Source of the DNA: Streptomyces sp. NBC_01716
Lineage (GTDB): Bacteria; Actinomycetota; Actinomycetes; Streptomycetales; Streptomycetaceae
Assembly (NCBI RefSeq): GCF_036248275.1
Contig: NZ_CP109181.1
Coordinates: forward strand, 4,712,001 to 4,776,000
Length of the DNA: 64,000 nt
Direction of reading: 5' to 3'
The notes under the pieces were generated by a model. It was given only the letters and a program-made list of their open reading frames with translations. It did no database searches and had not been told where the DNA came from. Shown here one piece after another: positions 50,181 through 58,964 of the stretch. Both the position numbers and the translations under genes were made by a program. Within the stretch, counting starts at the first letter, position 1, and the number at the start of each line of letters is the position of its first letter.

Positions 50181-51428
50181 ATGGCCATAGACGTCCGAGT
50201 GATCAGCGAATCCGACTTCCCCGACTGGCTCCGCGCCCTGAACACCGGCTTCCTCAGGCCGCCAGGACCGAGCGAGAAGGAGGTCGAGGACCGCAGGGCG
50301 TACATGGACCCGAGCCGTACGCGGGGCGCGTTCGACGACGGCCGCTGCGTGGCGACGTACCGCACCTTCCCGCAGGAGCTGACCGCCGTCGGCGGCGCCG
50401 CGCTGCCGGCCAGCGCCGTCTCCAACGTCACGGTCTCGGCCACGCACCGCCGCCGCGGGCTGCTCAGCCGGATGATCAACGACGATCTGGCGGAGGCGAA
50501 GGAGCGCGGCGACATCGTGTCCACGCTGATCGCGGCGGAGTACCCGATCTACGGGCGGTACGGCTTCGGCCCGGGCGCCTGGACCACCGAGTGGTCGATC
50601 GACGTACCGCGGGCGGGCCTGGACCCGCGCCGGAGCGGACAGCCGGACGACGGCGGGCGGATCGACCTGGTCGACGGCGCGGAGTCGCGGAAACTGGGCC
50701 CCGAACTGCACGACCGGCTGCGCTCGGTCAGGCACGGTGTGATCAGCCGCAACGAGCGCTGGTGGCAGGTACTCACGGGCATGGTGACCCCGCACGGAGT
50801 GCCGTGGGTCGAGCCGTTCCACGCGGTGTACCGGGACGCGTCGGGCGAGGTCCAGGGCCTGCTGACGTACCGGGCCGACGAGGTGTGGGGCGACGCCAAG
50901 CAGCCGCTGAACACGGCGACGGTGCTCGACGCGATCGCCGTGACGCCGGCGGCGGAGCGGGCGCTGTGGCTGTACGTCTGCTCGATCGACTGGATCCAGA
51001 CGGTCCGCACGGGGCGACGCGCCCCGGACGACCTGCTGCCCTTCTTCCTCCCGGACCCACGCGCGGCCAGGATCGTCACGCAGGCGGACTATCTGTGGGT
51101 GCGGATCCTGGACACCGTTCGCGCGCTGGAGTCCCGTACGTACGCGGCCCCCGGCACCCTGGTCCTGGACATCCACGACCGCGCGTCCCTGGCCTCGGGC
51201 CGCTACCGCCTGGACACCACGGCCACGGGCACCACCTGTGCCCCGACGACCGAGTCGCCGGATCTGACGCTGGACGTACGGGAGTTGGGCGCGCTGTATC
51301 TGGGGGACGAGTCGGCGGTCCGGCTGTCGGCGCTGGGCACGGTGACGGAGGAGAAGCCGGCCGCGGCGTCCCGTGCGGACGCGCTGTTCCGCACCTCCCG
51401 CCGACCGTGGTGCCCGGACCTGTTCTGA
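50181..51428 (+). CDS. Eis-like GNAT N-acetyltransferase
   Basis: 415 residues. The N-terminal GNAT domain binds acetyl-CoA through VSATHRRRGLLSRMINDDLA. A second degenerate GNAT-like region and a SCP2-like C-terminal domain follow, as in Eis. The chain ends WCPDLF; in Eis the C-terminal carboxylate takes part in catalysis. Eis-type enzymes acetylate polyamines, amines or aminoglycosides; the natural substrate here is unknown. ATG at 50181 gives the typical MAIDVRVIS start. Confidence 0.9.
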   Translation: MAIDVRVISESDFPDWLRALNTGFLRPPGPSEKEVEDRRAYMDPSRTRGAFDDGRCVATYRTFPQELTAVGGAALPASAVSNVTVSATHRRRGLLSRMINDDLAEAKERGDIVSTLIAAEYPIYGRYGFGPGAWTTEWSIDVPRAGLDPRRSGQPDDGGRIDLVDGAESRKLGPELHDRLRSVRHGVISRNERWWQVLTGMVTPHGVPWVEPFHAVYRDASGEVQGLLTYRADEVWGDAKQPLNTATVLDAIAVTPAAERALWLYVCSIDWIQTVRTGRRAPDDLLPFFLPDPRAARIVTQADYLWVRILDTVRALESRTYAAPGTLVLDIHDRASLASGRYRLDTTATGTTCAPTTESPDLTLDVRELGALYLGDESAVRLSALGTVTEEKPAAASRADALFRTSRRPWCPDLF

Positions 51429-51468
51429 GACGGCTTCCGACGGGCCGGCCCGGTGGGCCGACCCGCGG

Positions 51469-51639
51469 TCAGCCCATTCCCGGCTGCATGAAGAGCAGGG
51501 CCAGGACGACGGCGCCGATTCCGGCGCAGGTGGAGCTCCTGAACTTGATACCGCCGGTGAGCATGAGGAACGCTCCCGCGCCTAAGACGCCGTATTTCAG
51601 CTGGACGGCTTGCTCGAGTACAAGGGTGAGAACTGGCAT
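51469..51639 (-). CDS. Small membrane protein, 56 aa
   Basis: 56 residues, nearly all hydrophobic: two membrane helices (VLGAGAFLMLTGG and STCAGIGAVVLALLF) with a short GIKFRS turn. GAGGGG site before the ATG at 51639. Convergent with the Eis-like gene and divergent from the GntR gene. No known family. Its strong site and all-membrane composition support it as real. Confidence 0.65.
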   Translation of the reverse strand: MPVLTLVLEQAVQLKYGVLGAGAFLMLTGGIKFRSSTCAGIGAVVLALLFMQPGMG

Positions 51640-51886
51640 GACGGCCCCTCCAGGCAGAGTGGAGAACTCAGAGCTGTGCGGATGCGTGGCACACGTGGCG
51701 TGAGGGACGCGACTGGAAGCGCGTGGGGCGAGCCCGTACGACGGTGGACGGGCGACGAGTGGAGCGAGTAGTTCCGCCAAGTTCTTCAACTTGGTTGCCA
51801 ACTACTGAAGTTGTTCCCGGTTATCGGGTGGTGTAACCAACTCCATGTACCTGACGAGAGATGGCCATAAGTTGTAACGTTCTTGT

Positions 51887-52777
51887 GTGAACTCTGAACG
51901 CAGTGCACTGAACGGCACGGACAAGCCGACGTCGGAGGACGTGGCGGAGGTTCTCCGTGACCGGATGGATTCCGGCGAACTCGCCGTCGGTGACGCCATG
52001 CCGACGCAGGCTGCCCTGGTGAAGGAGTTCGAGGTGCAGCGCAGTGTCGTACGGGGGGCCCTGAAGCTGCTCCAGGAGGAGGGGCTGCTCACCGAGCCCA
52101 CCCGGGGTGCCCCGGCCCGCGTCGCCGACCGCTCAGCCCGTACGGAGGCGGCGGACGGCACGCCCCGGGAGACGATGGTCGCGCTGGGGCCCCGGATCGA
52201 CGCGGCCTTCGGCGCGCAGGACGTCCGGATAGACGCCCTCTGCCTCACCGCGGAGTCGCTGAGCGCGGCCTTCGGCGAACAGCGCAGGCTCATCGCGACC
52301 CGGGACTCCACGCCGGCCACGGTCCGGGTCCGCGTGCTGATGCCCAACCGGGACATCGACCTGGCCTTCCCCCGGATGATCGGCGATCCGGAGGAGGACG
52401 ACCCGGTCCATCTCCGCTGGCTGAAGATGCGCAACGCGCACGGCACGGTCCTCAGTGACCATCTGCGGGGCCTGGGTGCCGCACACGACATCGACGTGGA
52501 CGTGCAGTTCAAGGCGCTGCCCTTCACCCCTCCGGTGAAGCTGTATCTCCTCAACGGCACGGAGGCGCTGTTCGCGTACTACCGGGTCACGGAGCGCGAG
52601 GAGCAGATCAACCGGAAGCCGGTGGCGGTGTGGGACACGCTGGGCGGCGAGTCTCCGCTCTTCTCGTTCGGGGCGGGGGCCGGGCAGCCCCACCGGGACC
52701 ACGCGTTCGTCCGCCAGTCGCAGGTCTGGTTCGACGCCCTGTGGACAACCATCGCCACCGACCTCAACCTGGTCTGA
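51887..52777 (+). CDS. GntR-family regulator with unusual C-terminal domain
   Basis: 296 residues. The N-terminal winged helix shows EVLRDRMDSGELAVGDAMPT and EFEVQRSVVRGALKLLQEEG. The C-terminal domain (about residues 90-296) is not a typical FCD or UTRA; it contains VRVRVLMPNRDIDLAFPRMI and PPVKLYLLNGTEALFAYYRV, which resemble a phosphodiesterase/phospholipase-D-like or HKD-like sensing fold. GTG start. It heads a group with the HAD and double-kinase genes, which may be its targets. Confidence 0.85.
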   Translation: MNSERSALNGTDKPTSEDVAEVLRDRMDSGELAVGDAMPTQAALVKEFEVQRSVVRGALKLLQEEGLLTEPTRGAPARVADRSARTEAADGTPRETMVALGPRIDAAFGAQDVRIDALCLTAESLSAAFGEQRRLIATRDSTPATVRVRVLMPNRDIDLAFPRMIGDPEEDDPVHLRWLKMRNAHGTVLSDHLRGLGAAHDIDVDVQFKALPFTPPVKLYLLNGTEALFAYYRVTEREEQINRKPVAVWDTLGGESPLFSFGAGAGQPHRDHAFVRQSQVWFDALWTTIATDLNLV

Positions 52778-53094
52778 AGGCCCGCCGGTTCGGGATCCGG
52801 CGCCGCCCGCTTCCCCGGCCGCTCACCAGCCCGGCGGCAGCGCCCGCCTGGGCGTGCGCGCCCGGCGGCCAACCGCCGCCGAACAGCCGGGAGTTGGCTG
52901 GCGGCCGTCGGTGAGACACGGGGCATGGGGGGCTGTTGGGGGCCGTATCCGGGGGTCACGGGGTAGCGTTCTTGCGTGGTTCCGCCGATGCCCGAGCCGC
53001 CCCGAGAAGACATCCCGTACGGGAGGGGGGAAGTGCCGAAACGTATCCGCACTCCCGACTCCCACCACCGACTGTTGCCGACGGACGGAACGAT
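52778..53094. other. 317-base gap between GntR and HAD genes
   Basis: Very GC-rich. No convincing frame, RNA gene, terminator or inverted repeat was found. It probably contains the HAD gene promoter near its 3' end. Confidence 0.5.
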
Positions 53095-53823
53095 GTGGCT
53101 GACCTGCGCGAGCTCTTCGACTCGACGGCGTGTGTGCTCTTCGACTTCGACGGCCCCGTCTGCGGGTTGTTCGCCGGATACCCGGCGCACCGCGTGGCCG
53201 CCGAACTGGTGAGCTGGCTCCGCAGACAGGGCCGGGAATCCCTGCTGACCAGGGACGAGGCCGGCTCCGACGACCCGCACGCGGTGCTGCGGGCGGTCGC
53301 GCTCACCGCTCCGGACAGCGGATTCCTCGGGGAGCTGGAGGCCCAACTCACGGAGCACGAACTGCGGGCCACGGATACGGCGGAGCCCACCGAGTACGCG
53401 GACGAGCTGATCCGGGCCCTTAGGTCGCGCGGGCTGGGGCTGGCCATCACGACCAACAACTCGGCCCGCGTCGTCGAGCGTTATCTGGAGGCTCGCGGAC
53501 TGGACGACTGCTTCGGGCCCCACATCCACGGCCGTACGCGCGACCTCCACCGGCTCAAGCCGGACCCGGACTGTCTGCTGCGGGCTCTGGACTCCACGGG
53601 GGTCGCCGCCGAGCGGGCGCTGATGATCGGGGACACTCCCGCGGACTGCGTGGCGGCCCGGAAGGCGGGCGTCGCCTTCGTCGGCTACGCGCGTAACCAG
53701 CGCAAGTGGAACCTGCTCGTGGGTGCGGGCGCGCCGACCGTCGTCTCCTCGCTGAAGCCGATGCTGGACGTGGTCGCCCGCAAGCCAGGGGGCGCCAGAA
53801 ACGGTGGTTCTCCTCGTATCTGA
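53095..53823 (+). CDS. HAD-superfamily phosphatase
   Basis: 242 residues. Motif I is VLFDFDGPVC (nucleophile Asp and acid/base Asp), motif II LAITTNNS, motif III the Lys in LHRLKPDPDCL, and motif IV MIGDTPADCVAARKAG. The cap between residues 25 and 105 is helical (C1 type, as in phosphoglycolate phosphatase-like members). GTG start. It sits between the GntR gene and the double kinase, so a phosphorylation/dephosphorylation pair on the same compound is possible. Confidence 0.9.
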   Translation: MADLRELFDSTACVLFDFDGPVCGLFAGYPAHRVAAELVSWLRRQGRESLLTRDEAGSDDPHAVLRAVALTAPDSGFLGELEAQLTEHELRATDTAEPTEYADELIRALRSRGLGLAITTNNSARVVERYLEARGLDDCFGPHIHGRTRDLHRLKPDPDCLLRALDSTGVAAERALMIGDTPADCVAARKAGVAFVGYARNQRKWNLLVGAGAPTVVSSLKPMLDVVARKPGGARNGGSPRI

Positions 53824-54020
53824 CGAGGCTTGGCGGGAATTCGCCGGTCAGGTCACCCGATGACCCGTCCGGAGTAACCGTCCACTCACTTGGCGGAGTT
53901 TCTGATTCAAGTGGCCGCTGAGCGTCCTGGGTTGGCGGTTAGGATGTGCACCCCACCGTGTGTCGGTAGAACAATCAGAACCACCTCTGTGGGCATTCCC
54001 CCGTGAGGTGCAGAGTTCAG

Positions 54021-56201
54021 GTGTCCGAATATCAGTCGTTGGAACCGCACAGGACCTTCGCGGAGTACGCCCAAAACAAGGGCGTTCGACAGCGAGGCCA
54101 TCACAACGACAACTATCTGGTGGCGCCGACCGAGGAAGTGGCGGCCACCCTCGGTCTGGAACCTGGCACGAAGGTCATGCTGCGGCGCAGGAATCCGGCC
54201 GCGCTGCCCGTCGTGCCACGGACCTGGCCGGACGAGCCGGAGATCCTCCGTTCGCTCAGGGGCCGTCTGGCGTACGTCCCCGAATGCCTCGCCACGATGG
54301 GCGACTTCGCCGTGCACACCTATGTGGAAGGCGTCCCGCTCTCCGCGGTCTCCTCCGACGGCCAGATCCTTGACGCCGGGCTGCTCCGGGCGGTCGCCGG
54401 CCTGCTGGCGGAGATGACCACCGTTCGCCGCCGGCATCTGCCCGAGCTGCCCCCGTCCTGGCCGCGGGACGGCGCGAGCCGCTCCTTCCTGCGGACCCTC
54501 GCGGCGCTCACGGACCAGCAGGTGCGCCGCCCCAACTGGCCTGCTTTCGGCGGGCTGTTCGCCACCCTCGGGGTGCCGGAGGGAGCCCTGAGCGGCTTCG
54601 CCGAGAGAGTCCCCGCGATGTCCGCGAGGCCGTTCGGGCTCCTGCACACGGACCTGCACCGCGACAACCTGATTCTCCGCGAATCCCCGTCCGGGACCCC
54701 GGTGATCTGCGTCGACTGGGAGCTGGCCTCCTACGGGGATCCGCTGCACGACCTCGCCACCCATCTCGTACGGATGCGCTATCCGGCCGAACAGTGGGAC
54801 GACGTCAAGGAAGCGTGGGCGCGGGCCGTGGCGGACACCCGCCCGCAGGCCGTGAACGGTCTGGAGACGGACCTTCTCCACTACCTGGATTTCGAGCGCG
54901 CGCAGTCCGTCTATCCGGATGTGATCCGGGCGGCCCAGTCGCTGGGCCCCGACGCCGGGCCCGGCAGTCTCAAGAAGGCCACCGAAGCCGTACAGACCGC
55001 GCTCGAACTGGCTCGCCGCCCGCTGAGGCTCAGCCGCGTCGCGGGGGCCGCGGAGATCAGCAAGGCACTCCGCCGCTGGGAAGCCTCGCAGCCCGGCCGG
55101 GAGGACCGGGCGCTTCACCCCGTCGGTACCGTCCCCTGGGAGCCCGACGACGAAGTCCACGGGTGGAGCGGATATCCCCTGGAAGCCGTCTCACGGGCGC
55201 TGTCGGCGGAGGGGGCGGCAGGCGCCGGGCAGGTCTTCAAAGGCACCGGGCACCTCAACACCGTCGTCCGGGCCGGCCGCGACGGTGAGACCGTGGTCGT
55301 ACGGCGCAGGCTCGACGGCGGCAACCGCCGGGAGCGCGGCTTCCTCGACGAGCATCGGGTCCTCCAGGCGCTCGAATCCGTCCGGCCCCGGGTGCGCGCG
55401 CCCGAGGTACTGGCCCGTGGCACCAGCGGCGGCGACGACCGGTTCGTCATCCACTCGTACGTCGGGCCCGTCGGCGGCGCCCATCCGCCCGAGCATCCCG
55501 CCGACGGGCTCAGCCTCCGCGAGGCGGACGACCTGGTCGACCAGCTGTGCGCGCTGACGGACGTTCCGACCCACGGGCTCGGCCCCGACGTGGCGCACGG
55601 CGACTTCTACCAGTGGCTGAGCGGCCGGCTCATCGACATGGTCGCCGGCCTGCCCAGGGAGTCGCTGCGCCGTGCGGCGGTGCTCGGTCTGCCCAACGCG
55701 AACCGGCTCAGGGAACTCCTCACCCACACCTTCGTCGCGCCCCGGAAGCGGGTGCTGCTGCACGGTGACCTCAACCCGTGGAATCTCATCAGGAACGAGA
55801 AGCGCGACAGCCTGACGATCATCGACTGGGAGATGGCCGTGGTCGGCGATCCCCTCTACGACCTCGTAAGGCATCTCCATCTCACCCCGCACGGCCCGCA
55901 GACCAGGGAGCGGATGTTCCGCCGGTGGTACGGGAAGCTGGACTCGCAGTACACCAAGGGCTGGGAGGAGGACTGGCGGTTCTACCGCTGGATGGAGATC
56001 GTCCGCTCCGCCTACATCGACCTCGACCGGCTGCTCACCGGCGAGAGCCTCGACACGCCCAACGTCCGCAGGGCGGTCGACTCGTACTCCCTGACCCTCT
56101 CCGGCGCCACCGCCTCGCTGGGGCTGCGGACCAGGCACCTCGACCATCGGTATCTCGCGCTGGACCTGCCGGGCGTTGACCTGATCGGGGCGGACGGCTG
56201 A
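54021..56201 (+). CDS. Tandem double APH-fold kinase
   Basis: 726-residue protein with two complete aminoglycoside-phosphotransferase/choline-kinase folds in one chain. Copy 1 has LLHTDLHRDNLI (about residues 208-219) and CVDWELASYGDPLHDLA. Copy 2 has LLHGDLNPWNLI (about residues 579-590) and IIDWEMAVVGDPLYDLVRHL. Both have HxDxxxxN and the metal-binding DWE, so both may be active. Near-equal motifs suggest duplication and fusion. GTG at 54021 preferred; an in-frame GTG at 54003 is possible. The substrate is unknown; the HAD gene before it may act on the product. Confidence 0.9.
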   Translation: MSEYQSLEPHRTFAEYAQNKGVRQRGHHNDNYLVAPTEEVAATLGLEPGTKVMLRRRNPAALPVVPRTWPDEPEILRSLRGRLAYVPECLATMGDFAVHTYVEGVPLSAVSSDGQILDAGLLRAVAGLLAEMTTVRRRHLPELPPSWPRDGASRSFLRTLAALTDQQVRRPNWPAFGGLFATLGVPEGALSGFAERVPAMSARPFGLLHTDLHRDNLILRESPSGTPVICVDWELASYGDPLHDLATHLVRMRYPAEQWDDVKEAWARAVADTRPQAVNGLETDLLHYLDFERAQSVYPDVIRAAQSLGPDAGPGSLKKATEAVQTALELARRPLRLSRVAGAAEISKALRRWEASQPGREDRALHPVGTVPWEPDDEVHGWSGYPLEAVSRALSAEGAAGAGQVFKGTGHLNTVVRAGRDGETVVVRRRLDGGNRRERGFLDEHRVLQALESVRPRVRAPEVLARGTSGGDDRFVIHSYVGPVGGAHPPEHPADGLSLREADDLVDQLCALTDVPTHGLGPDVAHGDFYQWLSGRLIDMVAGLPRESLRRAAVLGLPNANRLRELLTHTFVAPRKRVLLHGDLNPWNLIRNEKRDSLTIIDWEMAVVGDPLYDLVRHLHLTPHGPQTRERMFRRWYGKLDSQYTKGWEEDWRFYRWMEIVRSAYIDLDRLLTGESLDTPNVRRAVDSYSLTLSGATASLGLRTRHLDHRYLALDLPGVDLIGADG

Positions 56202-56229
56202 GCGTCGGGTCGTCGAGTGCGTCTCGCCG

Positions 56230-57018
56230 TCACGCCGTCCGGCTCCTGAACAGCCGCCCCGAGACCCCCACCGCCACCAGCAGAATCCCCCCGCACCAGC
56301 CCAGTGCCACCCACGGATCCGTGCCCACCGGCTGGTTCAGGAGGAGGCCGCGGAGGGATTCGATCAATGGGGTGACCGGCTGGTTGTAGGCGAAGCCGTG
56401 GATCCAGGGCGGCATCGTGGCGATCGGGGCGAACGTGCTGCTCGGGTATGTCAGGAACATCATGAAGAACGAGAACGCCCCCGCCGCCTCCGGGGAGCGG
56501 GTCAGCAGGCCCACCGCCGCCGCCAGCCAGGAGATCGCCAGGATGAAGGCGAGCAGCAGGCCCGCCGCCGCGAGGGCGGCCGGGAGGGTGGGGGAGGGGC
56601 GGAAGCCGATCAGGAGCGCCACGCCGAGGACCAGGACCGTCGAGACGATGTTGCGGACCGCGCTCGAAGCGACATGGCCGGCGAGGATCGACCTGCCTCC
56701 GACGTCGAGCGAGCGCAGGCGGTCGATGATGCCGCCCTTCATGTCCTCGCTGACGCCCACGGCTGTGCCGGACGAGCCGAAACCGGCGCAGAGCAGCAGG
56801 ACGCCGGGGACGACGTAGGCGACGTACGGATCGCCCGTGCCGGTACTGATCGCGCCGCCGAAGAGATAGACGAAGATCAGCATCAGCATGACCGGCAGCA
56901 TGAGCGAGGTGAAGATGGCATCGACGTTACGGCTGCTGAGCCGGGTCGAACGGGCCGTCATCACCAGGGAGTTGTTCAGCACCCGGCCGGCCGGGGACAT
57001 CGTCGCCGGGTCAGACAT
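56230..57018 (-). CDS. ABC-2-type permease (DrrB-like)
   Basis: 262 residues with six membrane segments, opening with LVMTARSTRLSSRNVDAIFT. The segment VGVSEDMKGGIIDRLRSLD is the loop that touches the ATPase in DrrB-type exporters. Start overlaps the ATPase stop by eight bases, so one operon. The pair resembles daunorubicin-type resistance transporters; no drug gene cluster is nearby. Confidence 0.93.
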   Translation of the reverse strand: MSDPATMSPAGRVLNNSLVMTARSTRLSSRNVDAIFTSLMLPVMLMLIFVYLFGGAISTGTGDPYVAYVVPGVLLLCAGFGSSGTAVGVSEDMKGGIIDRLRSLDVGGRSILAGHVASSAVRNIVSTVLVLGVALLIGFRPSPTLPAALAAAGLLLAFILAISWLAAAVGLLTRSPEAAGAFSFFMMFLTYPSSTFAPIATMPPWIHGFAYNQPVTPLIESLRGLLLNQPVGTDPWVALGWCGGILLVAVGVSGRLFRSRTA

Positions 57019-58015
57019 GGGCCGGCTCCGCGGTGGTGCGGCCGGTCAGGGCCATGAATACGTCGTCGAGCGAGGCGCTGTGCACCCTGAAGCTCACGAC
57101 GTCCCGGCGTGCCGGGTCGATCTCGTCCAGCAGCGCCCGTACCCGCGTCGCCGTGCCGTCCGTCGGCAGGCCGAGCGTGAGCGTGTCGGCCGACCGCTGT
57201 ACGGCGAGGGGCGCGAGGCGCTCGTACGCCGCCGCGTCGGCGACCACCACATCGAGACGATGGCCGGCGACCCGGGCCTTCAGCTCCGCCGCGGTGCCCT
57301 CGGCGGCCACCCGGCCCGCGTCGAGCACGGCGATACGGTCCGACAACTGGTCGGCCTCCTCCAGGTATTGGGTGGTGAGGAAGACCGTGGAGCCGCCCGC
57401 CGAGAGATCGCGCACCACCTGCCACAGCTCCTGGCGGCTGCGCGGGTCGAGCCCGGTCGTCGGCTCGTCCAGGAAGATCACCTCCGGTTCGCCGACCAGT
57501 CCGGCGGCCAGATCGAGCCGCCGCCGCATACCGCCCGAGTACGTGCCGGTGAGCCGCCGCCCCGCGGCCGTCAGACCGAACCGCTCCAGCAGTTCCGCGG
57601 CGCGGCCGCGCGCCGCCGCGCGTGAGAGACCGCCGAGGCGCGCCATCATGCGCAGGTTCTCCTCGCCGGTCTGTTTCTCGTCGACCGAGGCGAACTGGCC
57701 GGTCAGGCTGACCGCCCTACGCACCTGGCGGCGCTGGGTCCGTACGTCGTAACCCGCCACCCTGGCCGTGCCGTTGTCGGCGTCGGCGAGCGTGGCGAGG
57801 ATCCGGACGGCGGTCGTCTTGCCCGCGCCGTTGGGGCCGAGCAGGGCGAAGACCGTGCCGCGCTCGACGGTGAGATCGATGCCGTCGAGCACCTTCACCC
57901 GCCCGTCCCCACGCCCGTAGGACTTCTCCAGACCGATGGCGCTGATGGCTCGTGTGCCGTGTGTGCCGTGTGTGCCGCGTTCGCCGCGTGTATCGCGTTG
58001 CTTCTGGGGACTCAT
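57011..58015 (-). CDS. ABC exporter ATPase (DrrA-like)
   Basis: 334 residues. Walker A GPNGAGKTT, signature TYSGGMRRRLDLAAGL, Walker B VIFLDEPTTGLDP, switch LTTQYLEEADQL. The C-terminal domain LDDVFMALTGR is typical of DrrA. A short Gly/Thr/His repeat (RGERGTHGTHGTR) sits in the N-terminal tail. Divergent from the TetR gene; the operator-like dyad at 58032-58074 lies just upstream of its start. Confidence 0.95.
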   Translation of the reverse strand: MSPQKQRDTRGERGTHGTHGTRAISAIGLEKSYGRGDGRVKVLDGIDLTVERGTVFALLGPNGAGKTTAVRILATLADADNGTARVAGYDVRTQRRQVRRAVSLTGQFASVDEKQTGEENLRMMARLGGLSRAAARGRAAELLERFGLTAAGRRLTGTYSGGMRRRLDLAAGLVGEPEVIFLDEPTTGLDPRSRQELWQVVRDLSAGGSTVFLTTQYLEEADQLSDRIAVLDAGRVAAEGTAAELKARVAGHRLDVVVADAAAYERLAPLAVQRSADTLTLGLPTDGTATRVRALLDEIDPARRDVVSFRVHSASLDDVFMALTGRTTAEPAHV

Positions 58016-58031
58016 GGCCGCCGCTCCTCCG

Positions 58032-58074
58032 TTATGCGTATGCCTTACGCTTGATGTGTAAGGGTTACGCATAA
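58032..58074. promoter_or_regulatory. Two-tier inverted repeat, likely TetR operator
   Basis: TTATGCGT (58032-58039) mirrors ACGCATAA (58067-58074), and TTAC (58045-58048) mirrors GTAA (58058-58061). Both pairs share one centre at 58053. It sits between the divergent ABC and TetR genes, so one TetR protein could control both. Confidence 0.8.
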
Positions 58075-58121
58075 CTAGGATGGCGTCAAGCGCGGGCAGG
58101 CAGGACGGGGAGGAAAGAGAC

Positions 58122-58955
58122 GTGACGGGCGAGAACGACGGGAACGGCGACAGCACGGGAGACACCGGGCTGCCGGCCAGCATCGAAGCCGCCTGGGGCC
58201 TGCGCGAACGCCCGACCAAGGGCCGTAAGCCCGGCCTCACCCTTCAGCGGATCGTCGACACGGCCGTCACCGTCGCCACGACCGAAGGGCTGCCCGCCGT
58301 CTCGATGGGCCGGGTCGCCAAGAAGCTCGGCGTCTCGCCGATGTCGCTCTACCGGTACGTGGCGGCCAAGGACGAGCTGTACGTGCTGATGCAGGAGGCG
58401 ATCATCGGTGACCCGCCGGCACCCCCACCGCCGGGCACCGACTGGCGCACGGCGATGGCGGAATGGGCCTGGGCGATGCGCGGGATCTTCTACGAGAACC
58501 TGTGGGCGCTCCGTATCCCCGTCTCCAGCCCGCCCGCCACTCCCCGGATGGTGGCCTGGTGGGAGTCGGGGCTGGTGGCGCTGGAGGGGACGCGGCTCGA
58601 CTGGGGCGAGAAGCTGTCGGTGATTCTGCTGGTCAACGGCTACGTACGGCACGAAACGACGCTGATGGCCGACCTGGCGGCAGCCGTGACGGCCAGCGGC
58701 AAGCCGGCGGACGTCGTGCTCGCCCGCTACGGGCGCACGATCCAGAAACTGGCCGACCCCGCGCGCTACCCGTCCGTCGCGGAGATGCTGGCGTCCGGGG
58801 TGATGGAGATCCCGGACGAACCGGAGAGCCCGGACCACGAGTTCACCTTCGGACTCGAACGCATCCTGGACGGCATCGAGGTGCTCGTACGGGAGCGCGG
58901 CGGGGACAGCGGCGTGGGCGGAAACAGTGGCGTCGGCGGGGCGCGCATTCCGTAA
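58122..58955 (+). CDS. TetR-family regulator of adjacent ABC exporter
   Basis: 277 residues. HTH region LTLQRIVDTAVTVATTEGLP, VSMGRVAKKLGVSPMSLYRY. The C-terminal domain is all helical with Trp-rich ligand pocket text (WAWAMRGIFYENLWALR). GTG at 58122 with GGGGAGG upstream is preferred over the ATG at 58080. A Gly/Ser-rich repeat (GGDSGVGGNSGVGG) ends the protein. Divergent from the ABC operon with a dyad between. The esterase gene follows after 9 bases. Confidence 0.9.
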   Translation: MTGENDGNGDSTGDTGLPASIEAAWGLRERPTKGRKPGLTLQRIVDTAVTVATTEGLPAVSMGRVAKKLGVSPMSLYRYVAAKDELYVLMQEAIIGDPPAPPPPGTDWRTAMAEWAWAMRGIFYENLWALRIPVSSPPATPRMVAWWESGLVALEGTRLDWGEKLSVILLVNGYVRHETTLMADLAAAVTASGKPADVVLARYGRTIQKLADPARYPSVAEMLASGVMEIPDEPESPDHEFTFGLERILDGIEVLVRERGGDSGVGGNSGVGGARIP

Positions 58956-58964
58956 GGTGCGGGC

